64,000 nucleotides of DNA from Streptomyces sp. CB00316 (GTDB taxonomy: Bacteria > Actinomycetota > Actinomycetes > Streptomycetales > Streptomycetaceae). The stretch spans positions 66,497-130,496 of the forward strand of contig NZ_LIXI01000011.1 in NCBI RefSeq assembly GCF_001905595.1, given 5' to 3'. Position numbers and translations under genes: made by a program. Positions 44,262 to 52,890 of the stretch are shown piece by piece. Positions within the stretch are counted from its first letter, which is position 1, and every line of letters starts with the position of its first letter. Below the pieces are notes generated by a model, which saw only the letters and a list, made by a program, of their open reading frames with translations, made no database searches and was not told the origin of the DNA.

Positions 44262-45533
44262 TCAGCGCGGCGCGCGGGCCACGTCCTGGTAGTGGTCGGC
44301 GACCACTTGGGCCATCGCGCCGATCCGGTCTGTCGCCACATGCTTGGCGGAGAAGAAGACGTGCCCGCCCACCTCCTCGTGGTCCCGGGCGAGGGTGAGG
44401 TGCCGGGAGAGCTCCGCCGGGTCCTGCCAGGGCACGGGCTGGGCCGGGTCACCCGCCTTGTACAGCGCCTCCCCCACGTACAGGCCCACGCCCGTGCCCC
44501 GCACGGTCGCGGCCCACCAGGCGAGGACCTTGGCGTAGTCGGCGGTGGCGAGGCCGATGTGCCAGTAGATCTGCGGGCAGATGTAGTCGATCCACCCTTC
44601 CTCGACCCACTTCCGGGTGTCGGCGTGCAGGTCGTCGTACGTCTCCACGCCCGCCCGGGTGTCGGAGCCCAGCGGGTCGGTGGCCTTGTTCCGCCAGACC
44701 GCGAAGGGGCTGATGCCGAAGCGGACCCCCTGCCGGGTCTCCCGGATCCGCTCGCCCATCTCACGTACCAGCCGGTCCACGTTGTCGCGGCGCCAGGCGG
44801 CCCTGTCCGGGAAGCCGGCGCCGTACCGCTCGTAGGCGGCGTCGTCCTTGAACGCCTGGCCCGCCACCGGATACGGGTAGAAGTAGTCGTCCCAGTGCAC
44901 CGCGTCGATCTCGTAGCGGCGCACGGCGTCCAGCATGGCGTCCTGGACGAAGCGGCGGACCTCCGGCAGGCCCGGGTTGTAGTAGAGCTTCCCGCCGTAA
45001 GGCAGGACCCAGCCGGGGTTGCGCCGGGCCGGGTGGGAGGCGGTGAGGCGGGAGGGGTCCGTGTGGTTCGCCACCCGGTACGGGTTGAACCAGGCGTGCA
45101 GCTCCAGACCCCGGTCGTGCGCCTCCCGGACGGCGGTGGCCAGCGGGTCCCAGCCCGGGTCCTGGCCCTGGACGCCGGTGAGGCAGTCGGCCCACGGTTC
45201 GTACGGTGAGGGCCACAGGGCGTCCGCGGTGGGGCGGACCTGGAGGACCACCGCGTTGAGCCGCAGCCGGACCGCCCGGTCCAGGTGGGCGATGAGCTCG
45301 GCCTCCTGCGCGGCCGCCGTCAGGCCCTTCCGGGAAGGCCAGTCCAGGTTGGCGACCGTGGCGACCCACACGCCGCGCAGCTCACCCCGCGCGAACCGGT
45401 TTTCGCCGCCGCCTCCTCCCCGTACCGCCCGGGCCGTCCGCGCGGCCACCGCGTCACCGCCCGTCGTCATCGCCGCCACCAGTCCGGCCGCACCCGCCAC
45501 GAGCGATCTCCGGGTCATTCCTGTACGTCGCAT
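44262..45533 (-). CDS. Tat-exported glycoside-hydrolase-like protein (GHL10/DUF187 family)
   Basis: A 423-residue exported enzyme. The N-terminus MRRTGMTRRSLVAGAAGLVAAM is a twin-arginine signal. LRGVWVATVANLDWPSR, VLQVRPTADALWPS, HAWFNPYRVANH, AVHWDDYFYPYP and WIDYICPQIYWHIGL are hallmarks of the family 10-like TIM barrel, which acts on polysaccharide or peptidoglycan. The start at 45533 was chosen to keep the twin-arginine region; 45518 is possible. The substrate is not known. Confidence 0.9.
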   Translation of the reverse strand: MRRTGMTRRSLVAGAAGLVAAMTTGGDAVAARTARAVRGGGGGENRFARGELRGVWVATVANLDWPSRKGLTAAAQEAELIAHLDRAVRLRLNAVVLQVRPTADALWPSPYEPWADCLTGVQGQDPGWDPLATAVREAHDRGLELHAWFNPYRVANHTDPSRLTASHPARRNPGWVLPYGGKLYYNPGLPEVRRFVQDAMLDAVRRYEIDAVHWDDYFYPYPVAGQAFKDDAAYERYGAGFPDRAAWRRDNVDRLVREMGERIRETRQGVRFGISPFAVWRNKATDPLGSDTRAGVETYDDLHADTRKWVEEGWIDYICPQIYWHIGLATADYAKVLAWWAATVRGTGVGLYVGEALYKAGDPAQPVPWQDPAELSRHLTLARDHEEVGGHVFFSAKHVATDRIGAMAQVVADHYQDVARAPR

Positions 45534-45717
45534 GCGCCACACTCGTCCCTTCACGTCGAACACCACCCCCCTCGCTGTACGTAACAGGATCATGCCCGTC
45601 CGTAGCCGGACGACCCGCAGGTCACGGGGGTGGGCTCGCGGAGTAACGTCGTGGCGTCGAAGCGGGCACCGGAATCGCACGGGACCCTGCAATGCGGAGA
45701 ACATCGAAAGGCACGAG

Positions 45718-46587
45718 GTGACGGACACTATGGCCGACATTGCACGCGTCGGGGTGGTCGGCTGTGGCCAGATGGGCGCAGGTATCGCGGAGGTGTGCGC
45801 ACGCAGCGGCCTCGAAGTGAAGGTCGCCGAGACCACCGGCGAGGCGCTGGAGATCGGCCGCACCCGGCTGCACAACTCCCTCTCGAAGGCCGCCGAACGC
45901 GGCAAGATCACCGAGCAGGAGCGGGACGAGACCCTCGGCCGCCTGAGCTTCACCACCGACCTCGGGGAGTTCGCCGACCGCGACCTCGTCATCGAGGCCG
46001 TCGTTGAGAACGAGCAGGTCAAGACGGAGATCTTCCAGGTCCTGGACCAGGTCGTGACCCGGCAGGACGCGATCCTGGCCTCCAACACCTCCTCCATCCC
46101 GCTGGTGAAGCTGGCCGTCGCGACCTCGCGTCCGGACCGGGTCATCGGGATCCACTTCTTCAACCCGGCCCCCGTCCAGAAGCTGGTCGAGCTGATTCCG
46201 GCGCTGACCACGTCGGACGAGACGATCGCGCGCGCCGAGGCCGTCGTGCAGGGCGTGTTGGGCAAGCACCCGATCCGCGCCCAGGACCGGTCCGGCTTCG
46301 TCGTCAACGCGCTGCTGATCCCGTACCTGCTCTCGGCGATCCGGATGTTCGAGTCGGGCATCGCGAGCCGCGAGGACATCGACAACGGCATGGAGATGGG
46401 CTGCGCCCACCCGATGGGCCCGCTGAAGCTCGCGGACCTGATCGGCCTGGACACCGTGGCCTCGGTCGCCGACTCGATGTACGCCGAGTACAAGGAGCCC
46501 CTGTACGCCGCTCCCCCGCTGCTCCAGCGGATGGTCGACGCGGGCCGGCTCGGCCGCAAGACGGGGTCGGGCTTCTACGCCTACTGA
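45718..46587 (+). CDS. 3-hydroxybutyryl-CoA dehydrogenase
   Basis: A 289-residue NAD(P)-dependent enzyme. The Rossmann motif is VGVVGCGQMGAGIAEVCARSG. The catalytic block LASNTSSIPLVKLA and RVIGIHFFNPAPVQKLVELIP (His) is intact, and the C-terminal domain ends AGRLGRKTGSGFYAY. It oxidises or forms 3-hydroxybutyryl-CoA in PHB, fatty-acid or ethylmalonyl-CoA metabolism. The GTG at 45718 has AAGG about 8 nt upstream; the ATG at 45730 is an alternative. Its last 50 or so bases are duplicated at 47876-47925. Confidence 0.93.
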   Translation: MTDTMADIARVGVVGCGQMGAGIAEVCARSGLEVKVAETTGEALEIGRTRLHNSLSKAAERGKITEQERDETLGRLSFTTDLGEFADRDLVIEAVVENEQVKTEIFQVLDQVVTRQDAILASNTSSIPLVKLAVATSRPDRVIGIHFFNPAPVQKLVELIPALTTSDETIARAEAVVQGVLGKHPIRAQDRSGFVVNALLIPYLLSAIRMFESGIASREDIDNGMEMGCAHPMGPLKLADLIGLDTVASVADSMYAEYKEPLYAAPPLLQRMVDAGRLGRKTGSGFYAY

Positions 46588-46703
46588 CCGTCCTACCGGC
46601 GGGCCCGGCGCGCTCACCCCGCCGGGCCCACCGGGGCACGTTGCCCGAGGTCAGGACCGTGTGCGGTCCCGAAGCACCGTAGTCGGCGACCACCCACTAC
46701 TGC

Positions 46704-46727
46704 GCTCGGTCACATGTGTGACTGAGC
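46704..46727. promoter_or_regulatory. 24-bp palindrome between hbd and S74 genes
   Basis: GCTCGGTCACA-TG-TGTGACTGAGC: 11-bp arms with one mismatch, about 125 bp upstream of the first S74-related ORF. A candidate operator or recombination site; 46588-46851 has no other recognisable feature. Confidence 0.6.
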
Positions 46728-46851
46728 GACCTGGCTGGTGCTGTTCGCAAGCGTGCGGCCAGGGCAGCGCGGAAATCGACGTGCCCTTTGGGGCGATGGG
46801 CCGTTAGGGGTTTCGCGGATGCACTCGGCGTCCCGGATGGAGGGATGCTCG

Positions 46852-47166
46852 ATGTCCACGAAGCGCGTTGCCCGTCGTCTGCTGGTGCTGACAGCCACGG
46901 CGGCTACCGGTACGGGTGCGTTGAGCGGCCCGGCCTTCGCGAGCACGAACATCCTGGCGGCCGGCAACGCCGCTTACGACACCACGATGATCAACCAGGA
47001 CCGTGCGGTCACGGCGGTCGGCATGACGACTCACGGCAGCGGGGTGGGCAGCGGTCTGGTCCAGCTTCCGGTGAACAGTCCGGAGAACCGCGGTGGCGGG
47101 GGCAGCCTGCTCTTCTCGGACCGTGCACTGAAGACTGAGGTCACAGCGGTGGTCTGGGAGCGATGA
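46852..47166 (+). CDS. Secreted protein carrying the start of a peptidase-S74-like domain (first half of split pair)
   Basis: A 104-residue protein starting at 46852 after GGAGGGATGCTCG. It has a signal peptide (VLTATAATGTGALSGPAFA) and a body with GSLLFSDRALKTEVTAVVWER at the end. The SDRxLKxxV motif is the opening of the S74 intramolecular chaperone (tail-fibre/endosialidase) domain, including its autocleavage serine. The frame stops there; the following ORF overlaps by 4 bp (ATGA) and carries the rest of the domain. No close family is known to me. Confidence 0.65.
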   Translation: MSTKRVARRLLVLTATAATGTGALSGPAFASTNILAAGNAAYDTTMINQDRAVTAVGMTTHGSGVGSGLVQLPVNSPENRGGGGSLLFSDRALKTEVTAVVWER

Positions 47167-47567
47167 GCTACCGGCGGTCGGGAAGGGTCCTGGCCAGGCT
47201 GTGGATGCACGCCCTGGGCAGGATGCGCCTGCGGCGGGGGGCTTCCGCGGCTGGTCTGGCGTCCGGTGCTGTGTCGGGTGCGGTGAGCGGTAGCGGTCCG
47301 GTCAACGGTTACGAGGTACTGGAACAGGTGGTGCGGCTACCGGTCAGCACGTGGCGGTACCACTGGGACCCGCCACACGTACGCCACCTGGGCCCCATGG
47401 CGCAGGACTGGTGGGAAGCCTTCGGGGTCGGCGAGAACGACCGGACGATTGGCTGCACCGATGCCAACGGGGTGGCCATCGTCGCCATCCAGGCACTGCA
47501 CCGGGAACTGACCGAACTGCGAGGCGAAGTCGCGGCCCTACGGGCCGAGAGTTCCCGACGGGTGTAA
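47163..47567 (+). CDS. Second half of split S74-like chaperone domain
   Basis: A 134-residue ORF overlapping the previous stop by ATGA. The first 48 residues are Arg/Ala/Gly-rich, then YEVLEQVVRLPVSTWRYHWD, VRHLGPMAQDWWEAFG, IGCTDANGVAIVAIQALHREL and a coiled tail (TELRGEVAALRAE). These are the C-terminal motifs of S74 chaperone domains. Normally both halves form one continuous domain; here about 50 extra residues and a frame change separate them. It may act as a separate chaperone or be a decayed gene. Confidence 0.6.
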   Translation: MSYRRSGRVLARLWMHALGRMRLRRGASAAGLASGAVSGAVSGSGPVNGYEVLEQVVRLPVSTWRYHWDPPHVRHLGPMAQDWWEAFGVGENDRTIGCTDANGVAIVAIQALHRELTELRGEVAALRAESSRRV

Positions 47568-47628
47568 CCGAGCCGTGCACCTGAGCAGATGACATTCGGG
47601 AAAGCCTCAGACCATGCGGAGGAGTGCC

Positions 47629-47690
47629 CTGCGTGCCTGCGTGCCTGCTCGACTGCTCGACTGCTCGACTGCTCGACTGCTCGACTGCTC
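47629..47690. repeat. 8-bp tandem repeat tract
   Basis: Two CTGCGTGC units are followed by five units of GACTGCTC (47651-47690). The 8-bp period is not a multiple of 3, so copy-number changes would shift frame. It lies in the 428-bp gap 47568-47995. Confidence 0.9.
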
Positions 47691-47844
47691 AGGGGTACCC
47701 GCTCAGCAGGCGTCGGTACCGGCTGGAGGACACCGAACGCGTCACCCTCGCCACCGTGGCGTCCGACACCTGCCCGCTCGCCGTGCGGCGCGCAGCGGCC
47801 GGGGCCCGGTTTTGGTGGCGCCCCGCCCCGGTCGGAGAGGCCGC

Positions 47845-47937
47845 CCCGCTGTCCGCTGCTCCCCGCTGCTCCCCTGGATGGTCGACGCGGGCCGCCTCGG
47901 CCGCAGGACGGGGTCGGGCTTCTACCCGTACCCCTGA
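47845..47937 (+). pseudogene. Fragment of the 3' end of a 3-hydroxyacyl-CoA dehydrogenase gene
   Basis: The last codons read MVDAGRLGRRTGSGFYPYP and stop at 47935, nearly the same as the end of the intact dehydrogenase (MVDAGRLGRKTGSGFYAY at 46529-46587). Over 47876-47925 versus 46529-46578 the DNA differs at 2 of 50 positions; the preceding 30 bp are weakly similar (CCCGCTGCTCC). It has no upstream gene body. It lies 1347 bp after the original copy, with the S74-like genes between. Confidence 0.8.
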
Positions 47938-47995
47938 CTGTCCCGCCACTTCGTGGAGCCGGTCCCGGGCACCCCGAGGCCGGCTCCACATGCGT

Positions 47996-48523
47996 TCAGA
48001 GCCGCAAGTGGTGCAGCATCAGCAGCGCCGCCGCCATGTTCGCCGCGGGCACCTCGCCCCGGGCGATCATGTCCGGGATGAGCTTCAGCGGTATCCACTC
48101 ACGGCGTGAGGACTCGAAGGCGTCCTGCGGAGGGCCCGTGTACTGCGCTTCTTCTGCCCAGTAGAGGTGGTGGCGGGCGTCGGTGAGGCCGTTGGCGGGC
48201 TCCACGGTGAGCAGGGGGCGCAGCGGGCCGGGGCGCCAGCCGGTCTCCTCCTCCATCTCGCGGGCCGCCGCCGCCGCGATGTCCTCGCCGTCCTCGACGA
48301 CGCCCGCGGCCAGCTCCCACCCCCAGCTGTCGGTGATGAACCGGTGGCGCCAGAGCAGCAGCACCTCGTCCGCCGCGTTGACGACGGTGGCCGCGGCGAC
48401 GGGCCTCAGCCGGATGACGTAGTGGTCGAGGTGGCTGCCGTCGGGCAACTCCACATCCGCCAGGTTCACCTGGAACCAACGGTTCTGATACACATTCTGT
48501 TCGCTTACGTTCGTCCACTGCAC
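47996..48523 (-). CDS. NUDIX hydrolase
   Basis: A 175-residue hydrolase. The complete Nudix box GVVEDGEDIAAAAAREMEEETGW (about 81-103) binds Mg2+ for cleaving nucleoside diphosphate-X compounds. ELPDGSHLDHYVIRLRP and LLLWRHRFITDSWGWELAAG resemble ADP-ribose pyrophosphatase-like Nudix enzymes. The start at GTG 48523 (QWTNVSEQNVYQNRWF) has AAAGG about 9 nt upstream; an ATG at 48544 would lie before that Shine-Dalgarno. Confidence 0.92.
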   Translation of the reverse strand: MQWTNVSEQNVYQNRWFQVNLADVELPDGSHLDHYVIRLRPVAAATVVNAADEVLLLWRHRFITDSWGWELAAGVVEDGEDIAAAAAREMEEETGWRPGPLRPLLTVEPANGLTDARHHLYWAEEAQYTGPPQDAFESSRREWIPLKLIPDMIARGEVPAANMAAALLMLHHLRL

Positions 48524-48609
48524 GGTTCTGCCGCCTTTCGACATGTTGGGGGCAACATGCCAGCAGGGTCAGCCGCCAAGCGGAACGAACGGCGGGTGCG
48601 CGGCGGAGC

Positions 48610-49959
48610 TCACAGAGGCACGCGGAGCGCCCCGTCGATCAGGCCGGCCGTCTGTACGGCGTCGGCGCAGCCGCTCTCCGCCAGCTCCCGCCGCACCTGG
48701 CGCAGCCGGTCGCGCAGCCGCTGGGACTCCATGCCCCGGGCCCGCTCGGCCATTTCGGCGGCGGTGGTGGCCGCCCGGTCCGGCTCGCCCTGGAGCAGTT
48801 CGATATGGCTGAGCATCGCGAGGCGGTGCACGCGCCCCCGGTCGTGCGCCGGGGCGCGCACCGCGGAGGCCGCGTGCTCCCGTGCTGCGGGCAGATCCCC
48901 GAGGCTGAGCAGCGCCTCCGCCACCTGGACGTCGACCAGCCCCGGCTGGACGTACCCGGTCTCGTCCGGCTCCCGCCCGGTGTGGATCCGGCCCGCCTGG
49001 GCCTCGGCCCGCCGGATGCAGGCGCGGGCGCTCGCCGCGTCGCCGAGGTGGGCGTACGCCTTGGCCTGCATGGCGTGCAGATCGGCGGCGAGCGCCGGAG
49101 TGATGTGGTCGCCTGCGGCCCGCAGCGCGGCTTCGGCGAAGGCGATGGAGCGGCGGTGGTCGCCGAGGAAGAGGGACTGGGTGACCAGCAGGGCGATCAC
49201 ATAGCCACCGAGCGCCCGGTCCCCGCTGGACTTGGCGAGCCGCAGTGCCTGGTGGAAGTAGCGCTGGGCGAGGCCGTGGGCGTCGGAGTCGTACGCGCAG
49301 ATGCCGGCCATCGCCACCAGCGCCGCCGTCGCCCGGTGCAGGCGGCGGCCGACCTCGTCGCTGTAGCCGCCGCGCAGCAGTGGCGCGGCCTCGGCGTTGA
49401 GGAAGCGGACGATCCGGGGTCTGGTCGCGATGCCGCCCGCCTTGCGGTACATCTGCTCGTAGTGGTCGCGCGCGGACCGGAGCGTCTCTATGTCGGCGGC
49501 GCTGACCCGGCCGGGGCCCGGGCGGGAGACATCGGTGTCCTCCGGCGGGTTCTCCCACTCCCAGACCGGCATCACCGCCGTGGTCCCGGTGACGGCGGGG
49601 ACGGTGGCCAGATGCGGGCGCTGCTGTTCGTCCGAGCGCCAGAGCGCGGTGGCCCGCTCGACGAAGCCGGAGAGGGAGGCGCTGTGGGGTGCGGTATCGG
49701 TGCCGTAGCCGCCGGGGACGCCCATGCCGATGTCGTCCAGCACGACCGGGCGTCCGAGCCGGCCGCCCAGCACCTCGCAGATCAGGTCCGGCACCTGGCC
49801 GCGTGGGCGCTGGCCCTTCAGCCAGCGGGAGACCGCGGTGTGTTCGTACCGCAGGCTCAGGCCGCGGGCCAGGCCCGCCCGGTTGACGTGACCGGCGAGC
49901 CCCGCCCGGGACATCCCGGCCTCGTCGATCAGGGATTCGAGCAGGACATTCGGCTCCAT
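48610..49959 (-). CDS. Regulatory protein with N-terminal helix-turn-helix and TPR-like repeats
   Basis: A 449-residue protein. The N-terminal 60 residues (LIDEAGMSRAGLAGHVNRAG, YEHTAVSRWLKGQRPRG) look like a Streptomyces helix-turn-helix regulator. The remaining 300 residues are alpha-helical repeats: YFHQALRLAKSSGDRALGGYV, AFAEAALRAAG, AYAHLGDAASARACIRRAEAQ, EALLSLGDLPAAREHAASAV. Such proteins regulate development in streptomycetes; it resembles the NsdA-like group. The ATG at 49959 has GGGGGACG as Shine-Dalgarno. A TTCACAC inverted repeat 44-60 bp upstream may be an operator. Confidence 0.8.
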   Translation of the reverse strand: MEPNVLLESLIDEAGMSRAGLAGHVNRAGLARGLSLRYEHTAVSRWLKGQRPRGQVPDLICEVLGGRLGRPVVLDDIGMGVPGGYGTDTAPHSASLSGFVERATALWRSDEQQRPHLATVPAVTGTTAVMPVWEWENPPEDTDVSRPGPGRVSAADIETLRSARDHYEQMYRKAGGIATRPRIVRFLNAEAAPLLRGGYSDEVGRRLHRATAALVAMAGICAYDSDAHGLAQRYFHQALRLAKSSGDRALGGYVIALLVTQSLFLGDHRRSIAFAEAALRAAGDHITPALAADLHAMQAKAYAHLGDAASARACIRRAEAQAGRIHTGREPDETGYVQPGLVDVQVAEALLSLGDLPAAREHAASAVRAPAHDRGRVHRLAMLSHIELLQGEPDRAATTAAEMAERARGMESQRLRDRLRQVRRELAESGCADAVQTAGLIDGALRVPL

Positions 49960-50002
49960 CGTCCCCCCAGGTGCGTGTCGCGATGAGCCTAGTCCAGCAC
50001 GT

Positions 50003-50019
50003 TTCACACGGGGTGTGAA
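50003..50019. promoter_or_regulatory. Inverted repeat upstream of the TPR regulator
   Basis: TTCACAC-GGG-GTGTGAA, 7-bp perfect arms, just upstream of a TAGGCT -10-like element (49986-49991). A candidate autoregulatory operator. Confidence 0.55.
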
Positions 50020-50143
50020 CGGAATGCCCGAACCGTCGGGCTGTGCGCTCTGCCGCACCGGGGCGGGGCTCGGTTGAATGAGCTCCTCGCAAGAGGCGGC
50101 CGGGTCGTCGGCTCCCCCTCGTAACGGTTGACGACCCGCACCC

Positions 50144-50198
50144 GCGTCCGTCCGCACCGCCGGCCTGCCCGACACTCCGTGGCCGTGCGGACGGACGC
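50144..50198. other. Long inverted repeat (14-bp arms) in the 417-bp pheT-regulator gap
   Basis: GCGTCCGTCCGCAC (50144-50157) and its complement (50185-50198) flank 27 bp. No gene is recognised in 49960-50376. It may be a terminator or a regulatory hairpin. Confidence 0.6.
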
Positions 50199-50331
50199 CG
50201 GACCGCACGACCCACTGCCCAACGACGAAGGAGGGTGGCTGCGGGTCGGGGCCGGAACCGCGCTTCCTCCCGGTTCCGTGTCCGGTCCGCGTGCGGTCCC
50301 TCAGCCGCCCGGCGGGACAAGGAGAAGGGGC

Positions 50332-50370
50332 GTATCCGGTGGCCGGATACGCCCCTTCTCAACTCCTTGG
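50332..50370 (-). terminator. Terminator of the pheS-pheT operon
   Basis: A perfect 18-bp stem (50332-50349 with 50353-50370) and a 3-nt loop, 6 bp downstream of the pheT stop. Confidence 0.93.
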
Positions 50371-50376
50371 CGGCTA

Positions 50377-52890
50377 CTACGCTCCGCGCAGCACCGCGCC
50401 CGTGCGCTCGGCGGCCAGGGCCACCGCGCTGTCGCGGGCGGCCGATGCCTCGTCCACGGTCAGCGTGCGGTCGGCGGCGCGGAAGCGCAGCGCGTACGCC
50501 AGGGACTTGTTGCCCCCGCCGATCTGCTCGCCGGTGAAGACGTCGAACAGCCGCAGCGATTCGAGGAGTTCACCCGCGCCCTCGCGCAGCGCCCGCTCCA
50601 CGTCGGCGGCCGGGATGTCCCCGGCGACGACGAGCGCGACGTCCTGGGTCGCCACCGGGAAGGTGGAGATCCGGGGTGCCTGGAGCGCTCCGTCGACGGC
50701 CTGCTCCAGGACGTCCAGCTCGACCTCCGCGGCGCAGGTCCGCTCGGGCAGGTGGAGCGTCTTGATGACGCGCGGGTGGAGTTCGCCCGCGTGCCCGAAG
50801 AGGGTCTCCTCGCCGTTCACCGTGACGTACAGCGCGGCGCAGCGGCCCGGGTGCCACGGGGCATGCTGGTCGGCGCGGACGGTGACCTCCACGCCGGCCT
50901 CGGCCGCGATGGACCGGGCGGCCTCGACGGCGTCCGCCCAGGTCGCCGGGGTGCCCTTGCCCCACCAGCCGGCCTGCTCGCGGGCGCCCGCGAGGACGAC
51001 GGCGGCGCGGCGCGGCTGACGCGGGAGGGCCGCGTCCAGTCCGGCGATCTCCTCGTCGGTGGGACGGCGGTCGACGGGCAGGCGGACCGCCCGCTTCTCC
51101 TCGCCGGTCGGCCGGAAGACCAGGCCGGTCTCGAAGAGCGCCAGGTCGTGGCTGCCGCGGCCGTCGTTGCGCCGCAGTGCGCCGAGAAGGCCCGGCAGCA
51201 GCGTGGTGCGCAGCGCCGGCTCCTCGTCGGAGAGCGGGTTGACGAGCTTGACCGTACGGCGGCGGGCGTCGTCCGCCTCCAGGCCGAGCTGGTCGAGGAC
51301 CGCGTCACCGATGAACGGGTAGCTCAGCGCCTCGACGTATCCGGCTCCGGCCAGCACCCGGCCGATGCGGCGATGCAGCCGCTGGCGGTCGGTGAGACCG
51401 CGGCCGGAGGGGGGCTTCGGCAGGGTGGAGGGCAGGTTCTCGTAGCCCTCGAGACGGATGACCTCTTCGGCCAGGTCGTTCGGCTCGTTCAGGTCGGGCC
51501 GCCAGGACGGGACGGTGACGATCAGCTCGTCCTGCCCGTAGACGTCGCAGCCGACCTCCTGGAGGCGGCGGACGACGGTCTCGCGGCCGTACTCCACACC
51601 GGCCACCCGGTCGGGGTGGTTCGCCGGCATCGCGATGGTGCGCGGCGCGTGAGGCGCGGTGATCTCGGTGACCCCGGCCTCGGCGGTGCCGCCCGCGAGG
51701 AGGACCAGCAGGTCCACCGTGCGCTGCGCGGCAGCCGCTGCGGCCTGCGGGTCGACGCCGCGCTCGAAGCGCTTGGACGCCTCGGAGGACAGCTTGTGGC
51801 GGCGCGCGGTGCGGGCGATCGAGATCGCGTCGAAGTGCGCGGCCTCGATGACGACCTCGGTGGTGAGGGCCGACTCGCCGTCCGCGTCGGCGATCTCGGT
51901 GTTGGCGCCGCCCATGACACCCGCGAGGCCGATCGGCCCGCGGTTGTCGGTGATCACCAGGTCCTCGGCGTCCAGCACGCGCACGGTGCCGTCCAGCGTG
52001 GTGAGCTTCTCGCCCTGGGTCGCGCGGCGCACTCCGATCGGCCCGTCGACCCGGGTGCGGTCGTAGGCGTGCAGCGGCTGGCCGAGCTCCAGCATCACGT
52101 AGTTGGTGACGTCGACGGCCAGCGAGATCGGCCGCATCCCGGCCTTCTGGAGGCGGCGCTGCATCCAGATCGGGGAGCGGGCCTCGGGCTGGAGACCGGT
52201 CACGGTGCGGGCGGTGAAGCGGTCGCAGCCGATCGGGTCGGAGATCTGGACCGGGTAGCCGTACGCGTTGGGCGCGGGCACGTCCAGGAGCGCCGGATCG
52301 CGCAGCGGCAGCCCGTACGCGATGGCGGTCTCGCGGGCGACACCGCGCATCGAGAGGCAGTAGCCCCGGTCCGGGGTGACGGCGATGTCGAGGACCTCGT
52401 CGACGAGCTGGAGCAGCTCGATCGCGTCGGTGCCGACCTCGTGCTCCGGCGGCAGCACGATGATGCCGTGCGTGCCGTCGTCGCCCATGCCGAGCTCGTC
52501 GGTGGAGCAGATCATGCCGTGCGAGGTCTTGCCGTACGTCTTGCGCGCGGCGATCGCGAAGTCGCCGGGCAGGACCGCGCCCGGGAGGACCACGACGACC
52601 TTGTCGCCGACCGAGAAGTTACGGGCGCCGCAGACGATCTCCTGCGGTTCGCCGGTGCCGTTGGCGGAGCCGACGTCGACCGTGCAGAAGCGGATGGGCT
52701 TCTTGAACCCCTCCAGCTCCTCGATGGTCAGGACCTGTCCGACGACCAGGGGGCCCTTGAGGCCCGCACCGATCTGCTCGACGGTCTCGACCTCGAGGCC
52801 GACGGAGACGAGCTTGGCCTGTACGTCACGGCCGGTCTCCGTCGCCGGCAGGTCGACGTACTCCCGCAGCCAGGAAAACGGGACGCGCAT
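50377..52890 (-). CDS. pheT: Phenylalanyl-tRNA synthetase, beta subunit
   Basis: An 837-residue subunit charging tRNA-Phe together with PheS. MRVPFSWLREYVDLPATE is the usual start; the EMAP-like tRNA-binding domain includes IVCGARNFSVGDKVVVVLPGAVLPG. DVTNYVMLELGQPLHAYD begins the B3/4 editing domain and WRPDLNEPNDLAEEVIRLEGYENLPSTLP follows; the C-terminal FDX-ACB-like domain is ISTFPVATQDVALVV. Its ATG shares one base with the pheS stop (TGATG). It ends before an 18-bp terminator. Confidence 0.97.
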   Translation of the reverse strand: MRVPFSWLREYVDLPATETGRDVQAKLVSVGLEVETVEQIGAGLKGPLVVGQVLTIEELEGFKKPIRFCTVDVGSANGTGEPQEIVCGARNFSVGDKVVVVLPGAVLPGDFAIAARKTYGKTSHGMICSTDELGMGDDGTHGIIVLPPEHEVGTDAIELLQLVDEVLDIAVTPDRGYCLSMRGVARETAIAYGLPLRDPALLDVPAPNAYGYPVQISDPIGCDRFTARTVTGLQPEARSPIWMQRRLQKAGMRPISLAVDVTNYVMLELGQPLHAYDRTRVDGPIGVRRATQGEKLTTLDGTVRVLDAEDLVITDNRGPIGLAGVMGGANTEIADADGESALTTEVVIEAAHFDAISIARTARRHKLSSEASKRFERGVDPQAAAAAAQRTVDLLVLLAGGTAEAGVTEITAPHAPRTIAMPANHPDRVAGVEYGRETVVRRLQEVGCDVYGQDELIVTVPSWRPDLNEPNDLAEEVIRLEGYENLPSTLPKPPSGRGLTDRQRLHRRIGRVLAGAGYVEALSYPFIGDAVLDQLGLEADDARRRTVKLVNPLSDEEPALRTTLLPGLLGALRRNDGRGSHDLALFETGLVFRPTGEEKRAVRLPVDRRPTDEEIAGLDAALPRQPRRAAVVLAGAREQAGWWGKGTPATWADAVEAARSIAAEAGVEVTVRADQHAPWHPGRCAALYVTVNGEETLFGHAGELHPRVIKTLHLPERTCAAEVELDVLEQAVDGALQAPRISTFPVATQDVALVVAGDIPAADVERALREGAGELLESLRLFDVFTGEQIGGGNKSLAYALRFRAADRTLTVDEASAARDSAVALAAERTGAVLRGA

